Source: Lycocorax pyrrhopterus obiensis
Lineage: Eukaryota > Chordata > Aves > Passeriformes > Paradisaeidae
Length of the DNA stretch: 64,000 bases
Direction: 5' to 3'
Assembly (NCBI GenBank): GCA_014706295.1
Contig: JACSVZ010000002.1
Span: 128,535,431 to 128,599,430 of the forward strand
Part shown: piece by piece, positions 13,791 to 27,400 of the stretch
Numbering within the stretch: the first letter of the stretch is position 1
Layout: the number at the start of each line of letters is the position of its first letter
Made by a program: the position numbers and the translations under genes
The notes under the pieces: model-generated
Databases searched by the model: none
What the model was told of the DNA's origin: nothing
The model's input: the letters and a program-made list of their open reading frames with translations, nothing else

Positions 13791-14295
13791 AGTTCCCACT
13801 TTCCCCCTTTAAGAGTCTTTTCGGCACTGGTCTCGTACAAGCATGTGCAGGGACTCTGAGACAGGACCATGGCCACACAGTCCTGAAGTCACATTCCCAA
13901 TACATTACCACTACAGAGACAGTGTTTGGGTTTTTTAAATGTTTTTGGTTTTGTTTGGTTTTGTTCTTCTGTTTTTTTAAGACCTTTCCTGCTGCTCCAT
14001 GGGATTTTTCCCATGGCTGCTCAACCTCGACAGCTCTCCCTTAGACGAAGACAGGTTGGCCAGTTCCCCTGGTACTCCTTGCCACTTGCCAAGGCTGGAC
14101 ATGCAAAAAAAGAGACTTTATGGAAAAAAGTTCCCTATTATTTTTTTTCTGCTCCTGTACCAGCCCAGGCCTTGACACTGCGCTTGTCCTTGAATAGACC
14201 CAGCCCCTGCCCTTGGGCGGGCCCAGTGTGGGGAGCACCTGGATGACTCCAGTCACTAAGTGGTGTCCCCCAGGGATCAGCATTGGGCCCCAGGT

Positions 14296-14313
14296 TTAGG
14301 GTTAGGGTTAGGG
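14296..14313 (+). repeat. Interstitial telomeric repeat (TTAGGG)3
   Basis: Three exact TTAGGG hexamers lie inside the CR1 copy, directly after the RT motif GSALGP. Intact CR1 would continue in frame there, so this is an insertion. Confidence 0.9.
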
Positions 14314-14320
14314 TTGCCAG

Positions 14321-14339
14321 GACAGCTTGCCATGAAGCA
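14321..14339. repeat. 19-bp sequence copied at 16170-16188
   Basis: GACAGCTTGCCATGAAGCA is present here, just after the telomeric hexamers, and again at 16170-16188 in CIBAR1 intron 1. The preceding CCAG also matches with one extra G. It is not CR1 sequence, so it looks like filler DNA. Confidence 0.85.
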
Positions 14340-15382
14340 TGACTAAATCCTAGTCAGTATCTTTATTGATGGTCTGGATGAGGGAGTCAAACGCACCCTT
14401 AATAAATCTGCAGATGACAGTTGTAAGTTGGGCAGTTGAAAGGATCTGCAAAGAGACCTGGACATGCTGGATCAACAGGCCAAGACCAACTGTATGAGGT
14501 TCAGCAGGGCCAAGTGCCAGGTCCTGCACTTGGGTCACAACAAGCCCCTGCAGTGCTACAGGCTGGGGGAAGAGTGTCTGGAAAGCTGCCCAGTGGCAAA
14601 GGACCTGGGGGTGCTGGTTGACAGTGGCTGAACATGAGCCATCGTGTACCCAGGTGGCCAAAAGGGCCTGTACCAGCAATGGTGTGGCCAGCAGGACCAG
14701 GGCAGTGATTGTCCCCCTGTATCGGGCACTGGTGAGGCCACATCTCGAGTGCTGTGTCCAGTTCTGGGCCCCTCAATTCAGGAAGGACATTGAGGTGCTG
14801 GAGCGTGTCCAGAGAAGGGCAACGGAGCTGGTGAAGGGTCGGGAGCACAAGTCCTGTGAGGAGCGACTGAGGGAGCCGGGGGTGTTTAGGCTGGAGAAAA
14901 GGAGGCTCACGGGGGACCCTGTCGCTCTGGACAGCTCCCTGAAAGGAGGTCGTAGCCAGGGGAGGGTCGGCCTCTTCTCCGGGGTAACAAGTGATAGGAC
15001 AAGAAGACATAGTCTTAAGATGCGCCAGAGGAGGTTTAGGTCGGACATAAGGACGACTTTTTTCACAGAAAGGCTGATTAGACACTGGGATGGGCTGCCC
15101 AGGGAGGTGGTGGAGTAACCGTCCCTGGAGGTGTTTAGGGAAACACTGGATGTGGCACTCAGTGCCACGGTCCAGCTGACACGGTGGTGTTCGGTCAGAG
15201 GTTGGACTCGATGATGTCAGCGCTCCTTTCCAACCGCAATGATCCTGGGAGTCTCAGATTCTGGGAATTTAACAGAATTCCGTGCTCCCCCCGCGGCGCC
15301 CCCGGCCGCGGAGCTGCCGCAGCCCGTCCCGCAGGCCGAGGGGCGGGGCGGGGCGGGGCGGGGCGGGGCCGGGCCCCGGGCG

Positions 15383-15396
15383 GTGTCCATGGAAAC
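15383..15396. promoter_or_regulatory. RFX X-box-like site before CIBAR1
   Basis: GTGTCCATGGAAAC fits the X-box consensus GTHNYYATRRNAAC at 13 of 14 positions. RFX factors use such sites to switch on ciliary genes. It lies 66 bases upstream of the CIBAR1 start codon. Binding is inferred. Confidence 0.6.
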
Positions 15397-15461
15397 CGAG
15401 CGCACGCGGAGCGCCGCCCTCCTTCCCTGCTTCCCGCCGGGCCGCCGCCGCAGTCGCCACC

Positions 15462-15493
15462 ATGATGCTGCTGGGCCGCGGGCTGGACGCCAG
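15462..15493 (+). CDS. CIBAR1: CIBAR1 coding exon 1
   Basis: Encodes [10 protein letters not shown] plus two bases of Arg11, followed by donor AG|GTACGG. It aligns with the short first exon of human FAM92A, which also ends in an LDxR-type sequence. It lies inside the CpG island. Confidence 0.9.
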
Positions 15494-18400
15494 GTACGGG
15501 GGCGCGGAGGGCCGGGGGAGCCCCGGAGTGTTGCGGGGCAGGAGGCCCCGCTTCGGGCAGCGTGCCCGGGGGTGGCGCGGGGGTCGGGGAGCGATGCGGG
15601 CCCGGTCCTTCTTAGCGCGTCTGCCCTCCTTAGGGGATGGGGGCCGCCTCTGCCTTCCTCCGGTAATGGCCGCAAAACTTTTCCAGGCCTAGTGTGCTAT
15701 GCAGAGATGGAGTAAAGATGTGCTGCCGATATTTATTTGGACCTCTCGCGAATAATTCTGTGGACAATTCTAAGCGGTCGCGATAATGAGGGGGGAATAA
15801 AAACTTTTCCACTCCAATATAAGAAAATGCAGTGATTTGTGTCCCAAAATTAAATACTAGTTGCATGGGTGTACTGTGAGATCTGAATTGTAAAGTGGGT
15901 GATTACGACTTCCTCCTGGAGGGAAACACTTCCTGACATCAAGACCTTTCAAGAAAATAGGAAAGATATGCCTTTTACTGAAGATCTTATCAGGTAGTAT
16001 TAATTTTGAAAAACAGCTTTATTAGTACTTAATGAAATTCTTACTTGCCTACTCACCAGGTGAAACCTTCTCTATTCAAGTGGTTCTGTGCTCCAGAATG
16101 TCCTGGAGGACTGAAAACTTCCTTGGATTTTTTTTGACCTTAACAGAATCTCTTTTGAACAGTCTTCCAGACAGCTTGCCATGAAGCAACCCAACTGGGT
16201 TTTTGCCCAAGGCAGAACTTCGGCATGAAATACTTTTCCTGAAGAAAGGTGTTCCTCATTTGAATTGATAGCATTGTTGTTTAGTCTCAAAGTACCAAAA
16301 TTCTTCAAATTTTTCTGATCATCGTGTATCCCGATACGAAGTCAGTATTTAAATATTGATATTTAAGTATTGGGATAGTAGGATATGAAGGAAGTGTTTG
16401 TTTCTGTCCCTTGTCAAGATAGTGGTAGAAGTGAATTCTCGTGCTGAGAATTCTAGCACTTCACATCAATAACTTGTGTTAGACCACAGAGACTTCCTAG
16501 GACCCAGTATCTGGCAGGTACTGTTAGCTGAATTGTCTTACATCTGATTCACTCAGATCAAAAACAACTGGCATGAGTTCACATGACCATCAAATAATAC
16601 AGGAATATGAAAGCAAAATACAAAGTGAAATATGTGAGTTACTGGAATGACTTATCTAAATCATTAATAATGAAACATACAGGCATTGGATCAAATAAAT
16701 TAATTAGATTTATGTAGTTTAAAAGAAAATAATTTATTAGTGTGATGAATGTCCTTTCAGTGGTATTAGAGTTTTCACATCTTGTGTTCATGCACTTTTC
16801 TTCTTTAATTCTCAGGGGTATTTATCCTCTGTAGTGCTGATCAGGAGCAGTTTGGTAACTGTTCACAATTTAAAGAGGTAATACCTTTACCAATTTGTCC
16901 TCTACTGCCTAATTTCTCCAGCCGTTGACTTGCCTGTTTAGATTGCTGGCTGTTGCAGGAAGGGGTGGTCTTGCAGGAGTCTTGTTTGAGACTGCAGGTG
17001 TTAACCACTGTGTTAGTAACTAATACCAATAATAATAGTGAGCTTTGGCTTAACTGCAGGAGGAAGACTTCCAAGCAGATTTTTGTGATTTGGGTTTTCA
17101 TCCATTGGATCTTTAAGTGTAAATCTGCTTTTTTGTTTGTTTTTTATTCATTCATAAATAAGCACATATTACATCACTTACAGCATTCTGTTTTTAAGAA
17201 TAAATTTCTGCTTTGCACTGAAACGAGATATCCAAATTATTAATAGTATAATTACATAGTTTTTCTTCTGTATGCGTTGTAAACATTTGTGCCCTTCTTA
17301 TTTTTCATTTACTTTTCTTTGGTATCCAGGGACAATCAGACTAGACAAATACAAGATGCTGTTTCAAATGTGGAAAAACATTTTGGTGAATTGTGCCAAA
17401 TATTTGCTGGATATGTACGTAAAACTGCCAGACTACGAGACAAAGCAGATCTTCTAGTAAATGAAATATATGCATATGCAGCTACAGAGACACCAAACTT
17501 AAAAGTTGGACTGAAAAACTTTGCAGATGAATTTTCCAGACTTCAGGATTATCGCCAGGCAGAGGTACAAAATTAAAACTGTACATGTTGTGTTTGCCAT
17601 CTGAACTTTTCAGTTACTTATCTGTGATTAAAAGGGAAATCATATACTCTGCAATTGAGAGAGAAACATAGGAGAAAACATGTCTAAATATATTAGTGTC
17701 TGAGCAGGGTAGGCTGCCAAAGCATTCATCATTCACCCTCCTAATAACTTCATCGAAAACTGCCTAAAATTAGTCCTGTTGAAGTCAGCAACACTATCCC
17801 TATGAACACTCAAAGTATTTGAGACAGAGCAAGTTTTTTTATTGGTCTTAGACTTTGGATTATGATTTATGGTTAATAAAATGTTCTTTTTTAGTTGTGT
17901 GACTTGAGTTGTCTAGCAGCAGCTGAGGCAAAGTCAGTCATTTTCCTTTTGCTGAGCATTATCACATACAGTATTGAAGAGGTGCTGTCAGGGACCACTG
18001 TCGATTTTGTAAGTTTGTAGTTCAACACTAAAAGTACAAACTTGATCGGGACCATATGTGACTATATAGTCACATTTCTGCTAGATGAGTGAGAGTCTAA
18101 AGAAAGTTACAGTCAAACTGTAACTTACAATGCAGAATTCCAAATACTGAGATTAAAAAGAAAATTCATTCACATGTACTCAAACTAGTTTTTGGAGTAT
18201 GTATCTATTCTTTTAGTAGAACATAGAAAATTCCTATTTATAGTTTTGAACAGCTAAGACCCACTATAAGTCAAAAAAGAGATTGAAGCAGTTGACATTC
18301 TTTATGTTTTCAGACAGGACTTTCTTATTTTGGAGAGCATTGCATGTCATCTCTCCATTATAACAAAGTGGAAAAAAGAAAACCTTTTAAAAGTAGTTAA

Positions 18401-21400
18401 TATGGGAAGCAGAGTTTCAAGTATAAGAAATATGTGAGGATTTTTAACAATGTATTTAGGGGGGTATTTTTAAGTAATAAGAAACCTTAGGGTGTGTGTG
18501 ATTTTTATTTTTTCCATAAGCTCTTCTACATCTGTCTCCATCTGAGCCACATGTAGGTCCTTATGCTTCAATTGATGTAATAGCAAATTATCCTCTGCTA
18601 ATAGATTAAATTTATATTGTGGCCAAAGGTGAATGTGAACTCAGACTGCATGATCTCTCTGTTTTAGTCATTAAATGATGAACCTGTAATTTTGAGGTAC
18701 ATATGTAACGACTTGAGTTTTGCTTCTTTCAATTTTAAATGTGTTTTTAAAAACTGACATTTGGCCTACATCCACCTGCCATGCCTGTCTGCAAACCCTC
18801 ACTGCCCTGTGAAGGAAAAAAGGCAGAAGCAGCAAAGGGAAAGAGAAGCTTTTAGTCTTTAAATCAAGTTCTCCTTTGCTCCTGAAAACAAAATATATGA
18901 TCTCAGCTTTGTTTCTTCTAGGCATCAAGTCACTTAACAGTTTTCCTGTTCGCTGACAAAGTGGGCAAGAGAAAATTAGCTTGTAAGGATTATCAATTTC
19001 TGGTCTTTAGCTGCAGTGCTAGATGTATAAATACTGAGGCGTGAGGTACCACAACGTGTGGAAGGTTAAGTAAGCTAGATGGCCAGGTTATTTGGTACGT
19101 CTGTAACGTGTGTTGTTCAGAGCCTTACTACCCTATTCCTTTCTATTCAATTGGCAGTTCAAGTGAAGTTGTTTGACAGCGCAGTGGTAGATGGTATCAA
19201 GGAGAAATGTTTGCTCAGCTGGCATAGATTTTGGCTGACTGGTGACTACCAGTATAGAGGGAACTGTCCCTTCCTTATAGAGGTATGCATCTTGTCCTGA
19301 TGTGGATGTAGCAGCGATGGGCCACAGGACTCACTCATGGTCCATGAGTCATTGGCAGATTACGCTGGGGCCACTCAGACAGTTTTGTCAGATTTGACAA
19401 GCTGGTCTTATCCTATTGCCTGTCTGACCATATGTAGCTGTTTTTCTGACTAGGAGAACTGAAACAAATTCACAACCATTCATCTGTGAGAGCATTTATG
19501 CATTTTACACACCCTGTTATTGGTATTTTTAGTGCACTCAGTACCACTGACGCTGTTTCCATTATTTTTAAGAAGTGTTCCATTTTGTACAGTATATTTG
19601 ATAGCAAAGATGGCTTAGTCCTTAACCTATCAGTAAGTGTAGAGCAAATACACTGATCTTTAGATAGAAGGCTACAGAACTCCAAGATGCAATGTTGGAT
19701 GTATTTAGTACTCAGTTTGATGTATTCAGAATTTTCCATGTTTCATTTATCCTGATCTAATTAAGAAAAAAGGAATTCTACTAGAAATCAGCTTGAGCTC
19801 TTCGGAAAACAAATTACTTCTTGGTCAGTGTACTTGACTGTAGTTTTTACAGAATTTTTAAAAACTCCTATCCTATTATTTTTTCAGCATATATGGACTT
19901 AATTCCTAATAAGATGAGTCACTATTAAGTTAATTGTTTTCCATTTCTGCATACCATGGATATAGCTTATTTTAGCAACCTTGTGATTTCTTTTTTAGGT
20001 TGACAGGCTGGAAGCCAAGGTTGTTGAACCTCTGAAATGTTACGGGACCATACTGAAACTTAAAAGGGTAGGTTAAACACCTGTTTTCTCACAAGGTACA
20101 TTTCAGTGTCCTGGCCACTCAGTTGAAAACTTTTAATTTGTGGGGAAAATGGTTCTGATTTTTCATATTTCAGTAATCAGTTGAACTTAATTATGTAGTT
20201 AGACATTGGAACTGAAGCTATATGTATGTTGGAGGAAAAAGCTTTAATGTGAAAACAAGGATATTCAGGCTCTTTGAGCACAAGCAAATGCTCAGAAAAG
20301 GCATTAGTGTGAAACTTCCTGGATAGTGTAAATTCAAGACTTTTTTATTTATAAATAATGTCATTTGTTATTGTTTGGTTTTGATGATGATGGTGATATT
20401 ATTATTATTGTTGTTATTATTATTATGACTACTACTTTGACTCTTAGTCATCAATATGCTGCCTTTAACAGCTTTTCTAACTCAGATTATGTTCTACATT
20501 AAAGTTCATAATTTAGAAAACACATTTGAACCTGATAAGTAGGTAGTGGCCTTAATCCCTCTCTGCTAAGTCATCATGATGACCTGAAGATACACAAAAA
20601 TCTGAGGTCTCTTCATTCACTATATTTTAGAAACAGTGTTTATAGGGGTGTGCCTATTGAAATATTCCCTTAAAATATCTGTGAGTTTCTTTCCTCCAGG
20701 AAGGATAAATTTGAGCAAGTAATTTTTAATAAGGAGATACTAGTTTATAAGATGAAAGTAGATATTAATAATACTTGGATTTTATACAGAGAATACCTTA
20801 ATCCTGCGAACTCAAATCTGCAATTGATGTATATGTCTGTACCATAATCTATATAAACCAAAATATTAAGTTATTATTATTATTATCTGATGGTATTTTA
20901 TGTACAAAAATCTTGCGGTCTGTTGATCATGGTTAATTTGAGTAGATTGTGGCACTGCATCTCAAGCAAGCAGTTTTCATATGTTTTTGTTCTGGTTTTT
21001 TTCCGTATGGTGAAGAACCAAGTAGAGTGTGTTTGGAACCTTCTGCACAGTTACCTCACTTGGTGGTTAGAGAACAATTGTGAAGGAAATGCATCCTGCT
21101 CTTGAGTAGGAGTACCCATGGTAGCCCTTAGCAGAGCTGTTGACTACAGAGCCTAAAACCGGGTACCTTAATGGTCACTCTGAAACCCAGTTTGTGAGAT
21201 CTAGAACTGAGTACTCTGTAGGATATACATGTTGAGGGTGGGAGACAAGTTTCATGTGTTTGTGGCAGTAGGGTTGCTGAGGAGACACAAAACATTACAG
21301 CAGTGCCTGGGGCTTCCAAAGCATTGAAGAGACTGTCTTGAGGTGCATTGCCACTGATAGCCAGTAATGCTGAGGACAGAAGCAACTGAAACCAAGTCAT

Positions 21401-24400
21401 TGCTTGCAACAGTGAATGGAATTTCCTGTGGTCTTTGCCTTTCAGAATATCAGAAAGCATTCCATGTTTATTTTAGCTACAGTGAGGAGTACAAGAGCAT
21501 TCTTAAACTGTAGATGGGATTAACTATTTTACCAGTTTACCTTTGAACTAAGAGAGTTCACTAAAGATGTAGGCCATTAAATGGTTATTTTTTTCCCACT
21601 GCACGTTGACTATGAACCTTGGTTAAAACTTCAACTGTCTGGTCTTCAGGTATCATCTCTAATCACTGGGACATATTTAGTGACAAAGGAAATTTTGTCA
21701 CTCATGTAAATCTAGCACAAGCTGCTAGTTCTAGGACTGCTTTACCTGTAACTACATTAGCTAAGTAAAACCAGGCAGGGTATGTCATTACAGCCCTTTC
21801 TATAAAGGGGATGTTCTCCCTGCTGCTTACTTACTGGATCTGTTCCAGGATCTACACAGGAGTATTTCTGTGCTTTATCTAAAAACAACTGTTGCTTTTT
21901 CTGTGGTGTAAGCCATCAATGTCCTGTGCTACTAAATGCTTTAAAGAGGCTCAGGTCAATCAGAGCAGTCCTTTATCTGCTAATGCAGTAAAATTGTTTC
22001 ATTCACTTGTTCTGATTCACAATGCTGAATAGCTTCAGTGGAAGCTAATACAATATTCTTGTCCTATAACACAGCTTAAATGTAGGATATGAGGATTTCT
22101 TTCTGTTTCATTGTTCTATATATCAATCTTCACTTTTCTGCTTTTCGGCAACTCTGTTCCTGGTTCCTTTTCTTCATGTAAAACAGGACATCATAAAACC
22201 AAGGTGATCCACGTGCAGAAGAAAGGATTGATTTGCTTTAATAACTTCAGTGACTAAAGCAGGTAACAGTACAGTGATGAGGCTCTGCCAGCTCATTGTC
22301 TGGTGGATGAACTGTAGCTGTATTTCTGTATGATTTGAAATTAGATGGGTGACCAGAGTTCTTACATGTGACTTGAATTCATAGTTAAAAGATAGAAGGA
22401 CTGTGAATAATTTTATATTCTCTGTACCTTTTATCTCATTGCCTATTCCTTTCCATTCCATTTTTTCTTGAGTGTAATTAAAGCATATTTTCCAAAAACA
22501 TGTCAAAGCTTGGTCTAAAGACACTGGATGTGAATGTAGGACTGTTTGTGGTAGTTAGTGGTTAGTTGATGTTTGTGGTGTTTTGTTTTAAATGAAAGAC
22601 TTCACCTAATCTTTGGTTCTTGTTATATGCTCCAGTGAGATAAAAGAGCTCTGTAATGCTCTGGGTTTTTTCTGGATGAAGGTATTTAGATGCTAATAAA
22701 ATGAATTTTTCATTTTTTTTTCCGTTAGGTAATAATGTAATACCTTGATTCTTTCACCATAAATTGCATTTTCCCCAGCTTTTTTATTATTTTTATTGGG
22801 TTTTTTTCTGCACCTTTTTCAGTTTTTCAACATCTTAGACAAAATATGTATGTAACTGGGCCCTACTTTTGTACATCCAAAACTTGTACACAGCTTCACC
22901 ACTACAGCCACAGTGGCACTAATTCTTTGTCACACTTTGGCTAGAAGAGAAGTATGTTTCATGGTGGCTGTTGCTACAGAAAACAGAGGTAGAGGAGGGA
23001 ACAGTCCAGTCCCTGTAGGTATTTCCAAAGTCACTACACGCTAGAAATTACTGAATTTAATAATGGCAACTCTAGAACTTTGCATCCTCAAGTACATTTT
23101 GCATGAAAGTCAGAAACCTTTCAAGCCACAATGTTAAATCTGATTGTTTTAAATGGGCCTAGAAAGTCAGTGCTGTTAACAGGGCTCAGTCATTGAATAG
23201 CAGCAAACATGCAGCTGTGACCATTAGATAGAAAACTTTGTTCTATTTCAAAAATAAATACATTCTTTTCTCTTTCTCTACTTTTAAAATTTAAAATGCA
23301 AAACAATTTAAAAAATTCTATTATTGCTTTTCTTGCAGGCATATGGTTTTCATAAAGGCAAAAGGCCTTTTCAGCAGTCTTTAACCTTAGAGGTGGTGTA
23401 GATTCCGTTCTGAAAGAAGAGCAGTAAAACTAGTTTTGATGGGCTGAAGATGAAGTAGTTTTTATTATCAGAAACCAGCTCTGGCTCTGTAGAGATGAAG
23501 CAAAATGATGGTTATATACAAGGACATACAGATAGTAAGGATAGAAACAGGGAAGAAACTGCATGTTTTGACTCCAACCTCGTGTACAGCCTCATTATTG
23601 AAGGAACACACAGCACTGTGAAACTTGGCAATCTTGGGCTTGTCACTGACTAGTGATCTGGTCACAGGATCACAAAACTTGCTGAAAGACACATTCTTAG
23701 TTGCGTGTCCTTCTGAGTGAAGGAGATATACAAGCATTAAAATTTTGAAAGTCACAGAAGGAGCACAGACAACTTTGCAATATGATAGTTTTTAATAGCT
23801 CTAACTCCCTCCATTCTGGAGTAGTAAATAAATGGGAAATGGTATTTTTAGAATAAAAGTTCATTTGAAATGCATGCCCAATCCTGCCTCAGATTTTGTT
23901 AGACTTTAGATTGTATTTCTGCTTGTTCTAAACTACTACTCCTTTAAACTGGAGCCATCAAAATTAATGTCCTTTTCCATACCAGTGTCAATGGAGTGAT
24001 AAATACTTGACGGATAACCTTACATTCCATGAATGTCAAACAATTTGCAAAACACAGTTTTATAGCATGAACAATAATTTGAGAAAACTGATAGATAAAC
24101 ATTCTTAAATTGTCACAAGTCTTCCTAGAAGTACATACTACTGCTCCTTTGGAAATGAGGGGCAAAAATGGTTATCAACGGTTTCTGCCTTTTCTAGATC
24201 AGTTAAGTTTTATCTTCTCCAGCTACATCATTACTTGGATGTATTTTGTTTCAAATGGTTTTAAACACTTTACTAAATGCATATATATAAATATGCAGTT
24301 TAACCCTTTCAGCCATAGAATTCCTATGGTACCTTAAAATCTGTGTAGCACAGAACTATAGAATTGTGTAGGCTGAAAAAGACCTCCATGATCATTGAGT

Positions 24401-27400
24401 CCAACCATTAGCCCAGCACCACCATGTTCACCAATAAACAATGTCCCCAAGTGCCATATCCACACCTTTTTTGAACACTTCTGGAATAGTGATTCCACCA
24501 GTTCCCTGAGCAGCCTATTCCAATGCCTGACCACCCCTCCAGTGGAAAAAATTTCCTAATATTTCATCTAAACCTTCCCTAGTGCAGCTTATATGACCTC
24601 ATCTGTCACTGGTTGCCTGGGAGAAGAGGCTGACCCCCACCTGGCTGCAGCCTCCTTTCAGGGCGTTGTAGAGAGAGATAAGGTTCCCCCTGAGCCTCCT
24701 CCAGGCTAAGCACCCCCAGCTCCCTCAGCCGCTCCTCATCAGACTTCTGCTCCAGCCCCTTCAGCAGCTCCACTGCCAGCAGTGACAGCAGTTGGCAGTG
24801 GACAGGTGACAGCAGTTATATTTTCTCCATAACTTCTGCTTGGTACTCACTGCTGCCTGCCTTGGGTTTTTTCTTAGTGATGCCACTTTATTTGATGGTG
24901 CTTTTCATTTCTAAGTACCACATTTATTCTGTTGCTAAGTCAGGAATGAGTCTGCCTTCTTCATGCTTTGGGGATCTCAGCTTGTGACCACCTACTATAC
25001 TTTTCATGAAAAGCTGTGAATATCTTTTTCGTTCCTTCCCCACATTTTAAATTATTGTGTGTGCTATAGGGAGTTGCACAAGGTGTTAAACTTTCTCAAT
25101 GCCCATTGACTTCTTTCAGAGGATTAATTAACAGGACAAGATCAGTAAAATCTGGTTTTGTTCAAAGCAGAAGTTTTGTCCATGTTTTCTAGGCAATGCA
25201 TGTATGAAGGAGAGCATATTTTGTATTATCCTAGATGTATTTCAAACGTGTCTAAAACATTTTATTTCCAGGATGATCTTAAAGCAACTTTAACAGCAAA
25301 GAACCGAGAAGCCAAGCAATTATCTCAACTGGAAAAGACCCGTCAGCGGAATCCATCAGATCTACACATTATCGTATCCTGCATTTCTAGTCACTATAAG
25401 AAATATTTTTAAAATTTCTTCAGAATTAAACTGTTGTGTTTAGGAAGTAGTAGTAACAATAATGCTCCTTAGAGGAACTGTTTCCAATGTTGAACCTTTT
25501 CTTAAACTTTATGATGAGTTACAGCTGCTTTGTTACTCACTTTTGAATTGAAAAGAAACTATGAATTATTTGTTATGTTTATTCAAGAGAGGTAGGCATA
25601 GATTACATCTAGGAATTTGGAAGTTTTTGAAAGTAAGTGTAATCAGACAATTTCTTTTTTATTTCTGTGGATTTTTTGCTTTATTGTTTTTCTCCCTGCC
25701 ATTTTGGTAATTGTGCTTCCTGGTACCTAGATGGGATATGAGTTTCCTCCACCTGCATGAAAGGAAAAGTTGTTATTCTGTTAATACTCAACTAGACTAT
25801 TCTTCCTTTCCAAAGACTAGTCACCCTCCCCAGTATACTATTTTGTATCACAGCGGTAAAAATCAAGCCTCCATCAAACTGAATTAGAATTTCCATTGAA
25901 ATCTCATTGAAGTTTCAAATTTTGAAGCAATCAGAATTTAGGGAATGCCAGAATAAACAGGATCAAGGCAATCCTACTTCAGTCCCTTTATGCTTACATA
26001 TTATCATACAGGTTCTAGGTTCGTGATGTGCTGTTTACTTTTTATTACATTTTAGTGTTGGACTTGGGAATTAAGCAATCCTGTTTGTTGTTGGATTTTA
26101 TCAACTCTATTTCAGAATCTTCAGGATCTTTCTAGTGACTGGGGCATGAGACTGCAGAAAGAGTGAAAATGACTGTGTTGGTCAAATGCAACACAGGAGA
26201 TCTACATTTTATTTTTGTCTCTGCCAGAGAATTTCCATTTAATTTTAATCAAATCAGTTAAATCAAGTGATGACTGATTAGAATTCCTCATATAATAAAG
26301 ACAGATGCATGTCAGCCACAGGGTTAGAACTTGAGCTGTGTTTCAAAGTTCTCTTTTGTTGGAATTAAGGGAGTAAATTATAACAGTAAGCTGTTTTCCC
26401 CAGAGGGAGACCGGTCCCATTTTTCTCCCTCAAGCTAATTCCCATTTCATTTCATGTGTATGTCACTGGCACCTAATTCATGTCTTCTTGTTTCTTTTCT
26501 AAGCTTCTCCCAAATACCCTTCTGTGACTTAGCTTCTTGTAACACCTGTTTTCTGTTCTTAAGGCTTTGCCTGAAGAGTTATAAAATCTCAGTACAGTCT
26601 GATTCTGCACATGGACAAAGGCACCAAATGCTGCATATTTGCATTTTAAAGTGATTTGACACAAAGCGCATAAAAAGGTATTAGGAGCAGGAATGTGTTA
26701 ATTTGCTTTTGAAGGTGTGTGCAGGTCAGCTTTGAGGTATGAGAGAGGCTTTACCACGTTAGAGCACATCAGCTGGGCTCCTGCAGGGGTTTTCTTACTG
26801 TTTCTTGAGCAACTGTGATGTTGCACCAGTGAACGACTTTGGCCACAGATAGCAAAGGATCTGTACTCACTCCCATCTTACAAATGGGATGTTAGCACAG
26901 CTTTGGAAAGAAAACATTGCCAGATTTTTAAAAATACAAAAATATATTTTTGTAAATCAAAATCGATTTTTTTTCCTGAAGTAGTCTGCCTAGGTTGCCT
27001 GCTTTTTATTTTATTCTCTTAAAAATAAATAACTAAACCCTCATCCAAGACATACAGCTGTCCTGAAATGTTTTGGCCTGGATACTTGAATTCTAGCAAA
27101 GCTCTAACAAACTGTACATCTTATAGCCAGAAGCTTCAGACAACGTAATAATAGCACTAAATATATAGATATTTTGAAATAACTGAGGTAAATAGTTCAC
27201 AGTATATTAAAAGTGGAAGTAAAAATTGATACTTCCATGAATATTGATTGTTATGTTGCCATTTTTTCCTTTACTAATATTTCCAGTCACAGGTGAGTGT
27301 TCAGAAGAGAAAATACCAAACTGGTGTTGTGCAAACTATGCAGGCTCTGCAACTTTAGACACTTCACTCTACAACAAACAGAATTCCTCTCCCAAAGCGT

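Larger units (their letters stand above)
14200..15265 (+). mobile_element. CR1 LINE, 3' part of ORF2 and tail
   Basis: The reverse-transcriptase motif SGVPQGSALGP is encoded at about 14260-14293. An open segment at 14618-15117 encodes the typical CR1 C-terminus, including [32 protein letters not shown] and [20 protein letters not shown]. It ends in the usual tail GGTTGGACTCGATGATG...TTTCCAACCGCAATGATCC. The copy is broken: the RT region is out of frame with the C-terminal frame, and a telomeric-repeat insertion lies at 14296-14313. It is truncated at the 5' end, as most CR1 copies are. The tail stops about 200 bp before the CIBAR1 start codon. Confidence 0.92.
15285..15560 (+). promoter_or_regulatory. 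CpG-island promoter of CIBAR1
   Basis: GC content and CpG density rise abruptly just after the CR1 tail. The core holds about six overlapping GC boxes (GGGGCGGGGC type) at 15339-15375, a pattern bound by Sp/KLF factors and capable of forming G-quadruplexes. It also holds an RFX X-box-like palindrome at 15383-15396. There is no TATA box, as expected of a housekeeping or ciliary promoter. The start codon at 15462 lies within the island. Confidence 0.85.
20068..25271 (+). other. CIBAR1 intron 3
   Basis: A long intron with an (ATT)n microsatellite near 20397-20427, a second short one at 20869-20886, and an antisense CR1 at 24340-24790. No other feature seen. Confidence 0.7.

Noticed and set aside
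14501..15168. Minus-strand frames of 131-194 codons
   Set aside because: They are antisense to the CR1 ORF2 remnant.
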